A DNA stretch of 5,423 bases from Promethearchaeota archaeon (GTDB lineage Archaea > Asgardarchaeota > Lokiarchaeia > Sigynarchaeales > SOKP01). The notes beneath the pieces are model-generated. The model made no database searches. It was not told where the DNA came from and saw only the letters and a program-made list of their open reading frames with translations. Both the position numbers and the translations under genes were made by a program. Location: the NCBI GenBank assembly GCA_019057975.1, contig JAHLWJ010000318.1, positions 1 to 5,423 on the forward strand, in the 5' to 3' direction. Positions 1-5,302 of this stretch are shown piece after piece; position 1 is the first letter of the stretch; each line of letters starts with the position of its first letter.

Positions 1-1
1 C

Positions 2-187
2 GAGCGAAAAATATACCAAGCGGATGAGTTAGAGTCAATTATTAAATCATCAGATGATCTTTCTTTTTTACCCGCTTCAGAAAATGGAAAAGAGTTTGAA
101 TTAAACGAGGCTATCAGGCAAATTGCTAAAGAATTAGAGGGCAAAGTGGCAAGTGTTAAGATTTCTGCTTGCAAACCGATACTTTAA
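2..187 (+). CDS. C-terminal fragment of an unrecognised protein (5' end outside the window)
   Basis: A reading frame is open from the window edge (first full codon at base 2) to a TAA at 185-187, giving the last 61 residues of a protein that begins upstream. The fragment is acidic in its first half (QADELES, SSDD) and ends in a possible amphipathic helix (residues 35-49, rich in E, I, A and K) followed by a short strand-like tail ending CKPIL. It has no membrane segment, and I see no motif that identifies a family. The other two plus frames are closed early, and codon use resembles the genes downstream. It could be the end of a metabolic enzyme, but no function is claimed. The gene ends 16 bases before the inverted repeat of the insertion remnant, so the element lies just behind it and does not interrupt it. 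Confidence 0.55.
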   Translation, partial: ERKIYQADELESIIKSSDDLSFLPASENGKEFELNEAIRQIAKELEGKVASVKISACKPIL

Positions 188-203
188 AAAAATAAGAAAT
201 AAA

Positions 204-228
204 GGGGTCTGATCTCAACATTTGACAT
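204..228 (+). repeat. Left inverted repeat of the insertion remnant
   Basis: This 25-bp end starts GGGGTCT and continues with GATCTCAACATTTGACAT. It is the reverse complement of 532-556 except at two positions (third and seventh base). Such a long, nearly perfect match at 300 bp distance is not expected by chance. Confidence 0.85.
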
Positions 229-255
229 AACCCTTCCCAGGTATTCACATTCTAA

Positions 256-508
256 TTCGGCAGACCTTTAAGATTATCATTTAAAATTACTTTTTTCATA
301 TTAACATCAGGAGCAATCAGAGAAAGAAGATATTCTTGTCCATATCGCTTTTTAGCCATCTATTTAATCAGACATTTTATCTTACTTCCCTTCTCTGAAA
401 TAGGTGAGGCTTTTAAGATAGATTATCCAGCTGGTTTCCCAGACTGTCAAAAGATTTGAACAAAAAACTAAAGTGAAAGATGAAATAAAGGAAACTTACA
501 AGAGATGA
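256..508 (+). pseudogene. C-terminal remnant of a Y1/REP-associated transposase, frameshifted
   Basis: The frame open from 256 gives, from about 343, the residues FLAIYLIRHF, then SEIGEAFKIDYPA. It breaks after base 432 and resumes one base later as VSQTVKRFEQ and a basic tail ending YKR with a TGA at 506-508. Removing one G from the GG at 433-434 joins these into IGEAFKIDYPAVSQTVKRFE. That is the DnaA/HTH-like C-terminal helix pattern (AIYL...EIG..F.I.Y.AVS..V.R.E) known after the Y1 HUH nuclease domain of REP-associated transposases. The N-terminal nuclease domain with its HUH and catalytic Tyr motifs is absent, and 256-342 resembles nothing clear. The remnant lies wholly inside the inverted repeats. 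It cannot encode an active enzyme. The family call rests on pattern memory of this C-terminal region. Confidence 0.68.
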
Positions 509-531
509 TAATGGCCTTAAGAAAAGTATGA

Positions 532-556
532 ATGTCAAATGTTGAGATCTGACTCC
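532..556 (-). repeat. Right inverted repeat of the insertion remnant
   Basis: This copy reads ATGTCAAATGTTGAGATC on the plus strand and then TGACTCC. It pairs with 204-228 at 23 of 25 bases. Two differences between the ends fit an old, no longer active element. Confidence 0.85.
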
Positions 557-598
557 AATGGATTTCATAATCGTTAAATAGAAATTTTATTTAAGTTA

Positions 599-627
599 TT
601 GACAGAAAAAATTTATTGTGTTAATAT
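599..627 (+). promoter_or_regulatory. Sigma70-type promoter of the marR gene
   Basis: A perfect -35 box TTGACA (599-604) is followed by a 17-bp spacer and the -10 box TAATAT (622-627). The expected start of transcription is near 633-635, about 33 bases before the regulator's start codon. It is the strongest promoter-like sequence in the window. Confidence 0.8.
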
Positions 628-645
628 TTAGTAAGTATGAACTAA
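628..645. promoter_or_regulatory. Putative MarR operator O1 over the transcription start
   Basis: TTAGTAAGTATGAACTAA is an imperfect palindrome directly behind the -10 box and covering the expected +1. It matches a second site at 1110-1127 in 15 of 18 positions, with both outer arms TTAGT and AACTAA kept. MarR proteins bind palindromes of this size as dimers, and this position would block RNA polymerase. Autorepression is therefore the likely role; that is inference. Confidence 0.6.
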
Positions 646-653
646 TTAGTAAT

Positions 654-660
654 GAGAGGG
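654..660 (+). promoter_or_regulatory. Ribosome binding site that decides the marR start
   Basis: GAGAGGG ends 6 bases before the ATG at 667. The earlier in-frame ATG at 652 overlaps this site and has no purine-rich stretch ahead of it (ACTAATTAGTA), so 667 is preferred. Confidence 0.65.
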
Positions 661-666
661 CCTATA

Positions 667-1086
667 ATGAAAGAGGATTATATACTAACAGATATTATAA
701 CTATGCTCACTACTAAAATAGCAAAAATAGAGGAAAAAACGATAACAGAGAGTAGGTTTTCAGAGCTTACCGGAAAGCAAATGTATTATCTTGAAGTTAT
801 TTCAAGTTTGAATAATCCTAACTTGAGTGAGCTTGCAACAGAATTAAATTTAAGCAAGCCTTCTATTACAGCTATTGTTGATAGATTTGAAGAAAGGGGA
901 TTCATCCGGAAAGTAAAGTCTGATGAAGATAGAAGGGTTTCACATATACATATGGCAAAAAGGGGAAAAGAGATTGGAAAAGTGCATAGCAAAATCCATA
1001 CGAGAATCTCTGATATGTTTACATCAAAATTAACTGAAAATGAATCGAAATCTCTTATTAACTTATTGAGCAAGATAGTAAATTAA
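667..1086 (+). CDS. MarR-family winged-helix transcriptional regulator
   Basis: This is a cytoplasmic DNA-binding repressor or activator of 139 residues, the usual MarR length. Helix 1 (about residues 5-28) and the two C-terminal helices (about 99-116 and 122-138) should form the dimer interface. The helix-turn-helix covers residues 52-78 (NLSELATELNLS, then KPSITAIVDRFEERG). The wing follows with the typical D-x-R pattern (DEDRRVSHIHMAKRG, 86-100). Two histidines spaced HxxxH (107 and 111) sit in the helix after the wing. The zinc sensors AdcR/ZitR also use an HxxxH there, but the Glu-His pair they carry earlier is not evident here. An alternative start at 652 would add five residues but lacks a ribosome binding site. 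The gene has its own promoter with a palindrome over +1, and a matching palindrome follows the gene ahead of a metal transporter. It probably regulates itself and that transporter. The ligand is unknown. Confidence 0.9.
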   Translation: MKEDYILTDIITMLTTKIAKIEEKTITESRFSELTGKQMYYLEVISSLNNPNLSELATELNLSKPSITAIVDRFEERGFIRKVKSDEDRRVSHIHMAKRGKEIGKVHSKIHTRISDMFTSKLTENESKSLINLLSKIVN

Positions 1087-1104
1087 AAAATATATTTTTT
1101 AATT
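1081..1104. terminator. AT-only 24-bp perfect palindrome at the end of marR
   Basis: Bases 1081-1104 are fully self-complementary (AATTAAAAAA, TATA, TTTTTTAATT). They overlap the last codon and stop codon of marR. The right arm supplies a six-T run, so this may act as a weak terminator. There is no G/C in the stem, so a strong intrinsic terminator is unlikely and some readthrough toward the transporter gene is plausible. Confidence 0.3.
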
Positions 1105-1109
1105 ATAAG

Positions 1110-1127
1110 TTAGTTAATGTGAACTAA
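1110..1127. promoter_or_regulatory. Putative MarR operator O2 upstream of the CDF gene
   Basis: TTAGTTAATGTGAACTAA is an 18-bp palindrome in which 7 of 8 arm positions are complementary around a TG centre. It matches O1 at 15 of 18 positions. It lies 24 bp past the marR stop and 182 bp before the CDF start codon. Only a weak promoter is visible nearby (a TATAAC at 1135-1140 without a good -35), so the site may control a weak promoter or readthrough from marR. Confidence 0.55.
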
Positions 1128-1144
1128 AAATAATTATAACATTT

Positions 1145-1249
1145 TTATTAGAATGCGTGGAAGGCAGTACGAATATTATAATAAAAGGTAGTGGGATTAT
1201 CGGTGTAACTTATGATTGGCAGTTACAGAATCTGGACGTGGCTAAATAA
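1145..1249 (+). ncRNA. Candidate structured 5' leader RNA of the CDF gene
   Basis: Hand folding gives a closing stem of TTATTAG (1145-1151) with CTAAATAA (1242-1249, one bulged A), then after a small internal loop GCGT (1155-1158) with ACGT (1236-1239). Inside, GGATT (1194-1198) pairs with AATCT (1229-1233), enclosing a perfect 7-bp hairpin of TGTAACT (1204-1210) with AGTTACA (1221-1227) and a 10-base loop containing TTGGC. The enclosed left part (1159-1193) includes AAGGCAG and GTGGG. The fold ends 59 bases before the start codon of a metal exporter, a position known for NiCo (czcD) and yybP-ykoY metal riboswitches. I cannot match either consensus with certainty. A TATAAT at 1177-1182 could instead be a promoter element without a -35. 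Confidence 0.35.
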
Positions 1250-1293
1250 TGGTCAATATTACGATTATTTCTATTTAAATATTTATACAAAAT

Positions 1294-1300
1294 AAAGGAG
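1294..1300 (+). promoter_or_regulatory. Ribosome binding site supporting the TTG start of the CDF gene
   Basis: AAAGGAG lies 8 bases before the TTG at 1309. No ATG or GTG in the same frame is better placed, so the non-ATG start is well supported. Confidence 0.75.
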
Positions 1301-1308
1301 TAAAAAAA

Positions 1309-2232
1309 TTGTCTTTAAAATCTAAATTTAAGGCACCAGTATCAAAAAAAAATAAAATATTTCTGGGATATTTAGAAGGAATAATCTCTATCTTTCTAAA
1401 TACTTTTCTTTTTGGTTTGAAATACTGGGTGGGGGTGAAGACCTTTTCTATAGCTATAATCGCTGATGCCTGGCATACTCTTTCCGACTCACTTACTTCA
1501 CTGGTGGTAATTATAGGTTTCAAAATCTCATCTAAACCGGCTGATAAGGAACATCCCTTTGGTCATGGCCAGGCAGAAGTAGTCAGTTCGGTTATCATTG
1601 GCACTATGTTAGCGATAGTGGGATTTAATTTTCTAATTGCATCAATTCAGAGATTTACTAATCAGCAATCTGCTGTCTATGGTACCTCCGCTATAATAGT
1701 ATTTGTAATTTCTGTAATAGTAAAAGAAGGATTGGCACAGTTTTCAATACGTGCCGGGAAAAAGATTGATGCACGCTCACTTATTGCTGATGGCTGGCAC
1801 CACAGGAGCGATGCCCTGGTATCCCTTATGGTTTTAGCCGGAATTTTTGTAGGAAGGTATTTTTGGTGGGTGGATAGTGTTATGGGCATTATAGTATCCT
1901 TAGTCATATTTTACACTACTTACCTTATTTTGAAAGAGTCAATAAGTTCCTTGATCGGGGAAGTACCAGCAGATGATTTTAAAAAAGAAATTGAGAAAAT
2001 TGTTACCGATAGTGTATCACAAGATGTTTTATTACATCACCTTCATTGTCATAAGTATGGTGACAATAAAGAGCTAACCTTTCATATCATGTTGCCCGCT
2101 GAAATGAAATTAGATGAGGCGCACAGGATTTCTGAGAAATTAGAAGATAAGATAAGAGAGAAAATGGAAATTGAAACTACCATTCATATAGAGCCAAACA
2201 TCTACGGGAGGAAAATATTAACCCCCGTTTAA
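1309..2232 (+). CDS. Cation diffusion facilitator (CDF) family metal efflux transporter
   Basis: This inner-membrane antiporter exports divalent metal (Zn, Fe, Co, Ni, Mn or Cd in this family) in exchange for protons. The protein has 307 residues, a normal CDF length. Six hydrophobic segments are visible at about 18-40, 47-71, 92-112, 126-140, 158-181 and 186-208. The transport site is present as HxxxD in segment 2 (H56, D60 in AWHTLSD) and HxxxD in segment 5 (H164, D168 in WHHRSD). The family loop motif HPFGHGQAE is at 82-90. The cytoplasmic metal-sensing domain starts near 218 and carries a His/Cys cluster HHLHCH (243-248) plus H259, H272 and H293. His in both sites argues against a Mn-type DxxxD pump and suits Zn, Fe, Co or Ni; the WHHRSD motif also recalls MamB/MamM-like members. 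Translation starts at TTG behind a good ribosome binding site. The upstream MarR gene, operator-like palindrome and folded leader suggest metal- or ligand-controlled expression. The metal itself cannot be read from sequence. Confidence 0.93.
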   Translation: MSLKSKFKAPVSKKNKIFLGYLEGIISIFLNTFLFGLKYWVGVKTFSIAIIADAWHTLSDSLTSLVVIIGFKISSKPADKEHPFGHGQAEVVSSVIIGTMLAIVGFNFLIASIQRFTNQQSAVYGTSAIIVFVISVIVKEGLAQFSIRAGKKIDARSLIADGWHHRSDALVSLMVLAGIFVGRYFWWVDSVMGIIVSLVIFYTTYLILKESISSLIGEVPADDFKKEIEKIVTDSVSQDVLLHHLHCHKYGDNKELTFHIMLPAEMKLDEAHRISEKLEDKIREKMEIETTIHIEPNIYGRKILTPV

Positions 2233-2350
2233 AAAATGTCACAGCCGTATAATGGGTTCAGGTCTCAAGATGATCAGGAAATTTATATTTATGTTAAATG
2301 TGAAGGTCTGCCTCTCTATTCGAAAGATATAGGAGGAGGCGAGAAAAAAA

Positions 2351-2524
2351 ATGAAATACAGAGTTCATCGATTTGCTATTAATATGGTCAAGGATTAAGG
2401 CAAACTAGAGCAATTCCTGAATAGTTTAGAAGGGGAAGTGGTAGCAGTAAATTCGAATGTTACTACCATGATTTTTTGGCTTATCCATGTGAGCTTTCTT
2501 CTTGTTGTGGAGAAGGTGGGTTGA
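2351..2524 (+). pseudogene. Small conserved-looking protein (57 codons) interrupted by an in-frame TAA
   Basis: The long ribosome binding site AGGAGGAGG (2331-2339) precedes an ATG at 2351. The frame reads MKYRVHRFAINMVKD, then TAA (2396-2398), then GKLEQFLNSLEGEVVAV, and later SFLLVVEKVG before a TGA at 2522-2524. The pieces before and after the TAA form one coherent small protein. It resembles short DUF-like proteins I recall with the pattern KYRVHRF...KDQ.KLEQFLN.LEGEVVA...FLL.VEK. CAA to TAA is a one-base change, so Gln at codon 16 is the likely ancestral residue. Known members have no assigned role as far as I know. A hairpin (TGGTAG at 2439-2444 with CTACCA at 2463-2468, extended by TAA/TTA across a bulge) lies within the second half. 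The gap between the CDF gene and the lysE-type gene (2233-2566) otherwise shows only an isolated TATAAT at 2248-2253. A sequencing error or stop readthrough are alternatives to a pseudogene. Confidence 0.6.
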
Positions 2525-2563
2525 GAAGAAAGTTGATTTTCTCAATATTTTCGAAAAAATATT
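2523..2563. terminator. Two adjacent hairpins between convergent genes, possible terminator
   Basis: GAGAA-g-AA (2523-2530) pairs with TTTTCTC (2537-2543). It is followed by an 8-bp AT stem, AATATTTT (2544-2551) with AAAATATT (2556-2563), closed by a CGAA loop. They sit between the small plus-strand gene and the minus-strand exporter gene, where a bidirectional terminator is expected. Neither has a GC-rich stem with a clean T tract, so the call is weak. Confidence 0.3.
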
Positions 2564-2566
2564 TAG

Positions 2567-3172
2567 TCAGGAAAGTATCCCACTAATTTTTACTGCGGTA
2601 TAGGCCAGAAGAAGAGATAGGATACTATTTATAATGATTCTTAGTTTTAGGTTATGCAGATATCGGTTAATGATTGCCCCGAATAAAGACCAGATTAAAA
2701 GAGAACAAAGACCTATGAAGGCAAAGCCCAATGAGAATAGAATAATGTAAAAGGGATTGCCAATAAGGGGATTTAGAAAGACCGAATAAAGTGTCAGGCC
2801 ATAAATGATTCCTTTAGGATTTATAAATTGAAGTAATACACCTTTATAAAAACCCCAGAGATACTGGTCAGATTTTTCCTTAAAGGAAAAGCTGGCTCTA
2901 AAAGTGCCATAGGCCAAGTAGAGAATATAGGCCGCTCCAATCCAGCGCATAATAGGTTCGACAGAGGGAAGGGCTGTGAAAAGCAGATTAGAAAAAAATC
3001 CGCAGAGTAACAGCAGTAAGAAAAATCCGGTAACAATTCCATAGATGTAATTCATGGTTTTTTTAATTCCAAAATTAATACTCATGGAAGCACTGCTAAG
3101 GTTATTTGGTCCCGGGGTAAAGGTAGTAATCAAGACGAAGGGAATTAAAGTGCCAAAGTCAACTAAATTCAT
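2567..3172 (-). CDS. LysE/RhtB-family amino acid exporter
   Basis: This is an inner-membrane exporter of amino acids or related small metabolites; 201 residues is typical for the family. The N-terminal signature TPGPNN is at residues 19-24, followed by the small-residue helix (SSASMSINFG). The hydrophobic segments lie at about 5-27, 41-65, 74-92, 113-133, 141-168 and 177-198. The family pattern GAAYILYLAY (79-88) and the segment QFINPKG (115-121) are also present. The start ATG has a strong site AAGGAGGG (3180-3187, minus strand) 7 bases upstream. The gene is alone on its strand, convergent with the small gene at 2351 and divergent from the operon at 3483. It has its own promoter near 3246-3274, and no LysR-type regulator is adjacent. 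The substrate cannot be deduced; members export Lys, Arg, Thr, homoserine, Leu or Cys derivatives. Confidence 0.88.
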   Translation of the reverse strand: MNLVDFGTLIPFVLITTFTPGPNNLSSASMSINFGIKKTMNYIYGIVTGFFLLLLLCGFFSNLLFTALPSVEPIMRWIGAAYILYLAYGTFRASFSFKEKSDQYLWGFYKGVLLQFINPKGIIYGLTLYSVFLNPLIGNPFYIILFSLGFAFIGLCSLLIWSLFGAIINRYLHNLKLRIIINSILSLLLAYTAVKISGILS

Positions 3173-3245
3173 TTTTAATCCCTCCTTACTTATTTATTTT
3201 GAATTATAATTTTTGGAATCAAGCAAAAAGTATAAAGTATTTATC

Positions 3246-3274
3246 AATTTACAGTAAAAAAGTTCCATTGTCAA
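3246..3274 (-). promoter_or_regulatory. Promoter of the LysE-type exporter gene
   Basis: On the minus strand a perfect TTGACA (3269-3274) is followed after 17 bp by TAAATT (3246-3251), matching the -10 consensus at 4 of 6. The start of transcription would be near 3240, leaving a leader of about 68 bases. Confidence 0.55.
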
Positions 3275-3332
3275 GAAGAGAATTATATCCAGCACCTCAG
3301 GGTATTCTTTATTCGGGAAGTAATTTCCTATC

Positions 3333-3434
3333 TTTAGCTTAATTCCTGCTTACCCATAAATTTACATAAATTGTAAAGTCTGATAAAATTAAAAATGCTC
3401 AAGAATGGTTAAACTTAATATAATTTAGCTTAAT
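3333..3434 (+). repeat. 11-bp direct repeat TTTAGCTTAAT in the divergent intergenic region
   Basis: TTTAGCTTAAT occurs at 3333-3343 and again at 3424-3434, 91 bp apart. The second copy begins at the last base of the -10-like TATAAT. It may be a regulator site or a chance match in AT-rich DNA. The rest of the 310-bp gap (3173-3482) holds the two promoters described here and no supported gene. Confidence 0.3.
3419..3424 (+). promoter_or_regulatory. -10 box (TATAAT) of the three-gene operon
   Basis: A perfect TATAAT lies 58 bp before the start codon at 3483. The best -35 at 17-bp spacing is TGCTCA (3396-3401), only 3 of 6, so this promoter may be weak or depend on an activator. Confidence 0.4.
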
Positions 3435-3482
3435 AATGAGCGAATTAAATATTGATTTAAAAATTAATAGAAGGGGTGATGT

Positions 3483-4424
3483 ATGAGTAAAATGATTAAA
3501 AGTGTATGTGTATATGGTATCGGAGGTGTAGGTGGGTATTTTGGTGGTAGAATCGCTCATGAAATTAGCAAGGGTAACCGCGCCATACAGCTCTATTTTA
3601 TAGGCCGAGGGGAACATTTAAAAGCCATTCAGCAACACGGGCTGAATCTAATCACTGATAAAGAGGAATTTCTTTGCTTTCCGAATATTGCGACAGATAA
3701 TATAAGACATATTCCTACCCCGGATTTATACTTACTATGTGTAAAAGGGTATGACTTGAATAATGCGGTTGCATCAATTATAAAAAATATATCTACAGAT
3801 ACTATAGTTCTTCCCTTGCTTAACGGAATAGATATCTATGAGCGCATAAGAACCAGCTTACAAAAAGGGATAGTCTCACCCGCAAGTGTTTATGTTTCGT
3901 CAAGTATTGAAAAATCCGGAACGATCAGACAAAGAGGTCCTGAGGGACATATCGTATTTGGTAAAGACCCGAATCAATTAAACTATAATTATGAGCATCT
4001 TATTGGGTTCTTCAATAAAATGCGGATTAGCAACACCTGGTATGATAATCCCTATCCTGCAATATGGAAGAAATATATATTTATTACAGCATTTAGTTTA
4101 ATGACAGCCTATTCGGGGAAAACAATAAGGGGAGTACTTTCTGATGAAAAGATAAAGAATATGGCGAAAAGTATTATGAAAGAAGTCGTTTTAGTGGGGA
4201 AAGCGGAAAATGTAGATTTTGGGCAAGACATGGTAGAGAAAACTATACAAAAAGCCCATAACTTTCCCTACGAAACCAAGACTTCCTTTCAAAGGGATTA
4301 TGAAAAAGGGAAAACCAGACATGAAGGAGATATTTTCGGAGGAACTCTAATCCGTCTGGCAAAAGAAAACAATATCTTAATCCCCACAATTACTAAAGTG
4401 TACAAAGAGCTAATGTCACGATAA
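3483..4424 (+). CDS. Ketopantoate reductase (PanE/ApbA)-family NAD(P)-dependent oxidoreductase
   Basis: The family reduces 2-dehydropantoate to pantoate with NADPH in pantothenate/CoA synthesis; many paralogues act on other 2-oxo acids. The protein has 313 residues, the usual length. The Rossmann motif YGIGGVGGYFGG is at 11-22. The cofactor/active-site lysine segment CVKGYD is at 86-91 (K88), and LLNGID is at 112-117 (N114). The C-terminal domain starts near 190 with the catalytic-type lysine (IWKKYIF, K197), and a later segment has S268 and E281 (TSFQRDYEKG...HEGD). The two substrate-binding Asn that usually follow the catalytic lysine appear to be I201 and S205. The true substrate may therefore not be ketopantoate, so no gene symbol is given. 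A ribosome binding site (AAGGGGTG, 3471-3478) precedes the ATG. It is the first gene of an operon, with 36 bp to the next gene and no terminator between. No other pantothenate genes are in view. Confidence 0.87.
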   Translation: MSKMIKSVCVYGIGGVGGYFGGRIAHEISKGNRAIQLYFIGRGEHLKAIQQHGLNLITDKEEFLCFPNIATDNIRHIPTPDLYLLCVKGYDLNNAVASIIKNISTDTIVLPLLNGIDIYERIRTSLQKGIVSPASVYVSSSIEKSGTIRQRGPEGHIVFGKDPNQLNYNYEHLIGFFNKMRISNTWYDNPYPAIWKKYIFITAFSLMTAYSGKTIRGVLSDEKIKNMAKSIMKEVVLVGKAENVDFGQDMVEKTIQKAHNFPYETKTSFQRDYEKGKTRHEGDIFGGTLIRLAKENNILIPTITKVYKELMSR

Positions 4425-4460
4425 AATTTGAGTGCTTTTTGTTTTAGGAGGAAGAAATAA

Positions 4461-4934
4461 ATGTTGAAAGAATTAATCCAGGGCGGGTATGGCATTAAAG
4501 AAGATTTGAATTGCGCGGAAGCTATTTTGTATGGTGCTGATCAGGTTTATCATCTTAATCTAAGCCCGAATTCTTTAAAACTGGCAGCTGCCTTTGGCGG
4601 GGGAATGGCTATTGAAAGTGTCTGTGGAGTATTGACTGCATCTCTTATGGTTTTAGGGAAGCTCTTTGTTCCGGATGTTGCTCACAAACATCCGGAAATT
4701 AAAGAGTTAAGTAAAGAATTGTTTGATACTTTTAAAAAGGAAATGGGCGATATTCTATGTAAACCATCAAAGGATAATTACAGAACAGAAGAGAAAAAAT
4801 GTAGAGATGTTGTTTTGAAAGCAGCAGAAGTTTTGGATAATATAGTGGCAAGAGAATTAAAAAGTTTGTCAAAAGACTGTTCCTTGACAAAGTCTACTTA
4901 CGAACTTTTTGAAAAAATTGCCAAGATGGTATAA
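4461..4934 (+). CDS. C_GCAxxG_C_C-family Cys-rich protein
   Basis: This is a soluble, mainly helical protein of 157 residues whose family is defined by four spaced cysteines, thought to bind metal or take part in redox chemistry; the biochemical role is not established. The pattern is visible: C18 in NCAEAI, a glycine-rich turn AFGGGM (44-49), C55 in ESVCGVLTASLMVLG, C100 in MGDILC, and C114 in EKKCRDVV, where the family often has an RC motif. C140 is an additional cysteine. The residues before the second Cys read ESV in place of the small residues of the family name, a mild deviation. A clear AGGAGG (4446-4451) lies 9 bases before the ATG. The gene sits 36 bp after the reductase and 23 bp before the DUF3795 gene, so the three are probably co-transcribed. 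The pairing with an NAD(P) enzyme and another Cys-rich protein hints at a redox or metal-linked task; that is inference. Confidence 0.82.
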   Translation: MLKELIQGGYGIKEDLNCAEAILYGADQVYHLNLSPNSLKLAAAFGGGMAIESVCGVLTASLMVLGKLFVPDVAHKHPEIKELSKELFDTFKKEMGDILCKPSKDNYRTEEKKCRDVVLKAAEVLDNIVARELKSLSKDCSLTKSTYELFEKIAKMV

Positions 4935-4957
4935 AATAACGAGAGGAGGGTAGAATT

Positions 4958-5302
4958 ATGGATAAGATGATTGCTTTTTGCGGATTAACCTGTACCGAAT
5001 GCCCGACCTTTATAGCCACCCAGAAAGATGATGATAAGGAAAGGGAAAAAGTTGCAAAAGTTTGGTCTAAAGAATTTAAGTGCGATATAAAGCAAGAAGA
5101 AATTAACTGTGATGGGTGTTTGGAAGAATCTGGACGACTTTTTAGTCATTGCAAGGTTTGTGAAATAAGAAAGTGTGGGCTGGAAAAGAAAGTTAAAAAT
5201 TGTGCATATTGTGATGGTTATGTTTGTAAAAAACTAACCGAGTTTTTTGATATGGCACCAGATGCCAAAACTACTCTTTCAGAAATTAGAAAAAATCTTT
5301 AG
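4958..5302 (+). CDS. DUF3795-family Cys-rich protein, probably metal-binding
   Basis: This small soluble protein has 114 residues, of which 12 are cysteine. They are arranged as CGLTCTEC (8, 12, 15), C42, CDGC (51, 54), C65xxC68 with C73 (CKVCEIRKC), and C82xxC85 with C90 (CAYCDGYVC). This order, starting with FCGLTC.ECP near the N terminus and ending with NCAYC..Y.CKKL, is characteristic of DUF3795. Paired CxxC groups suggest zinc or FeS binding, which is inferred and not shown. The function of the family is unknown. A strong AGGAGGG (4944-4950) precedes the ATG by 7 bases; M4 is a weaker alternative start. It is the last gene of the operon, followed by a terminator candidate that overlaps its stop codon. 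Confidence 0.85.
   Translation: MDKMIAFCGLTCTECPTFIATQKDDDKEREKVAKVWSKEFKCDIKQEEINCDGCLEESGRLFSHCKVCEIRKCGLEKKVKNCAYCDGYVCKKLTEFFDMAPDAKTTLSEIRKNL

Larger units (their letters stand above)
204..556. mobile_element. Decayed insertion element bounded by 25-bp inverted repeats
   Basis: Two inverted 25-bp ends (204-228 and 532-556) match at 23 of 25 positions and share the core GATCTCAACATTTGACAT. They enclose 303 bp holding the C-terminal remnant of a transposase. A complete element of this type would need several hundred more bases for the catalytic Y1 domain, so this is an internally deleted, MITE-like derivative. I see no convincing target-site duplication (left flank AGAAATAAA, right flank AATGGATTT). 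The element separates the truncated gene at the window start from the marR promoter, whose -35 box begins 43 bp beyond the right end. Confidence 0.75.

Noticed and set aside
252..359. Minus-strand 35-codon frame inside the insertion remnant starting MAKKRYGQEY
   Set aside because: It lies antisense to the transposase remnant, has no clear ribosome binding site and matches no family I recognise; probably a shadow.
1154..1192. Short plus-strand frame starting at the ATG in GAATGCG (MRGRQYEYYNKR)
   Set aside because: Only 12 codons, without a ribosome binding site, and inside the predicted folded leader.
2248..2253. TATAAT between the CDF gene and the small interrupted gene
   Set aside because: No -35-like hexamer or extended -10 at a suitable distance, so not called as a promoter.
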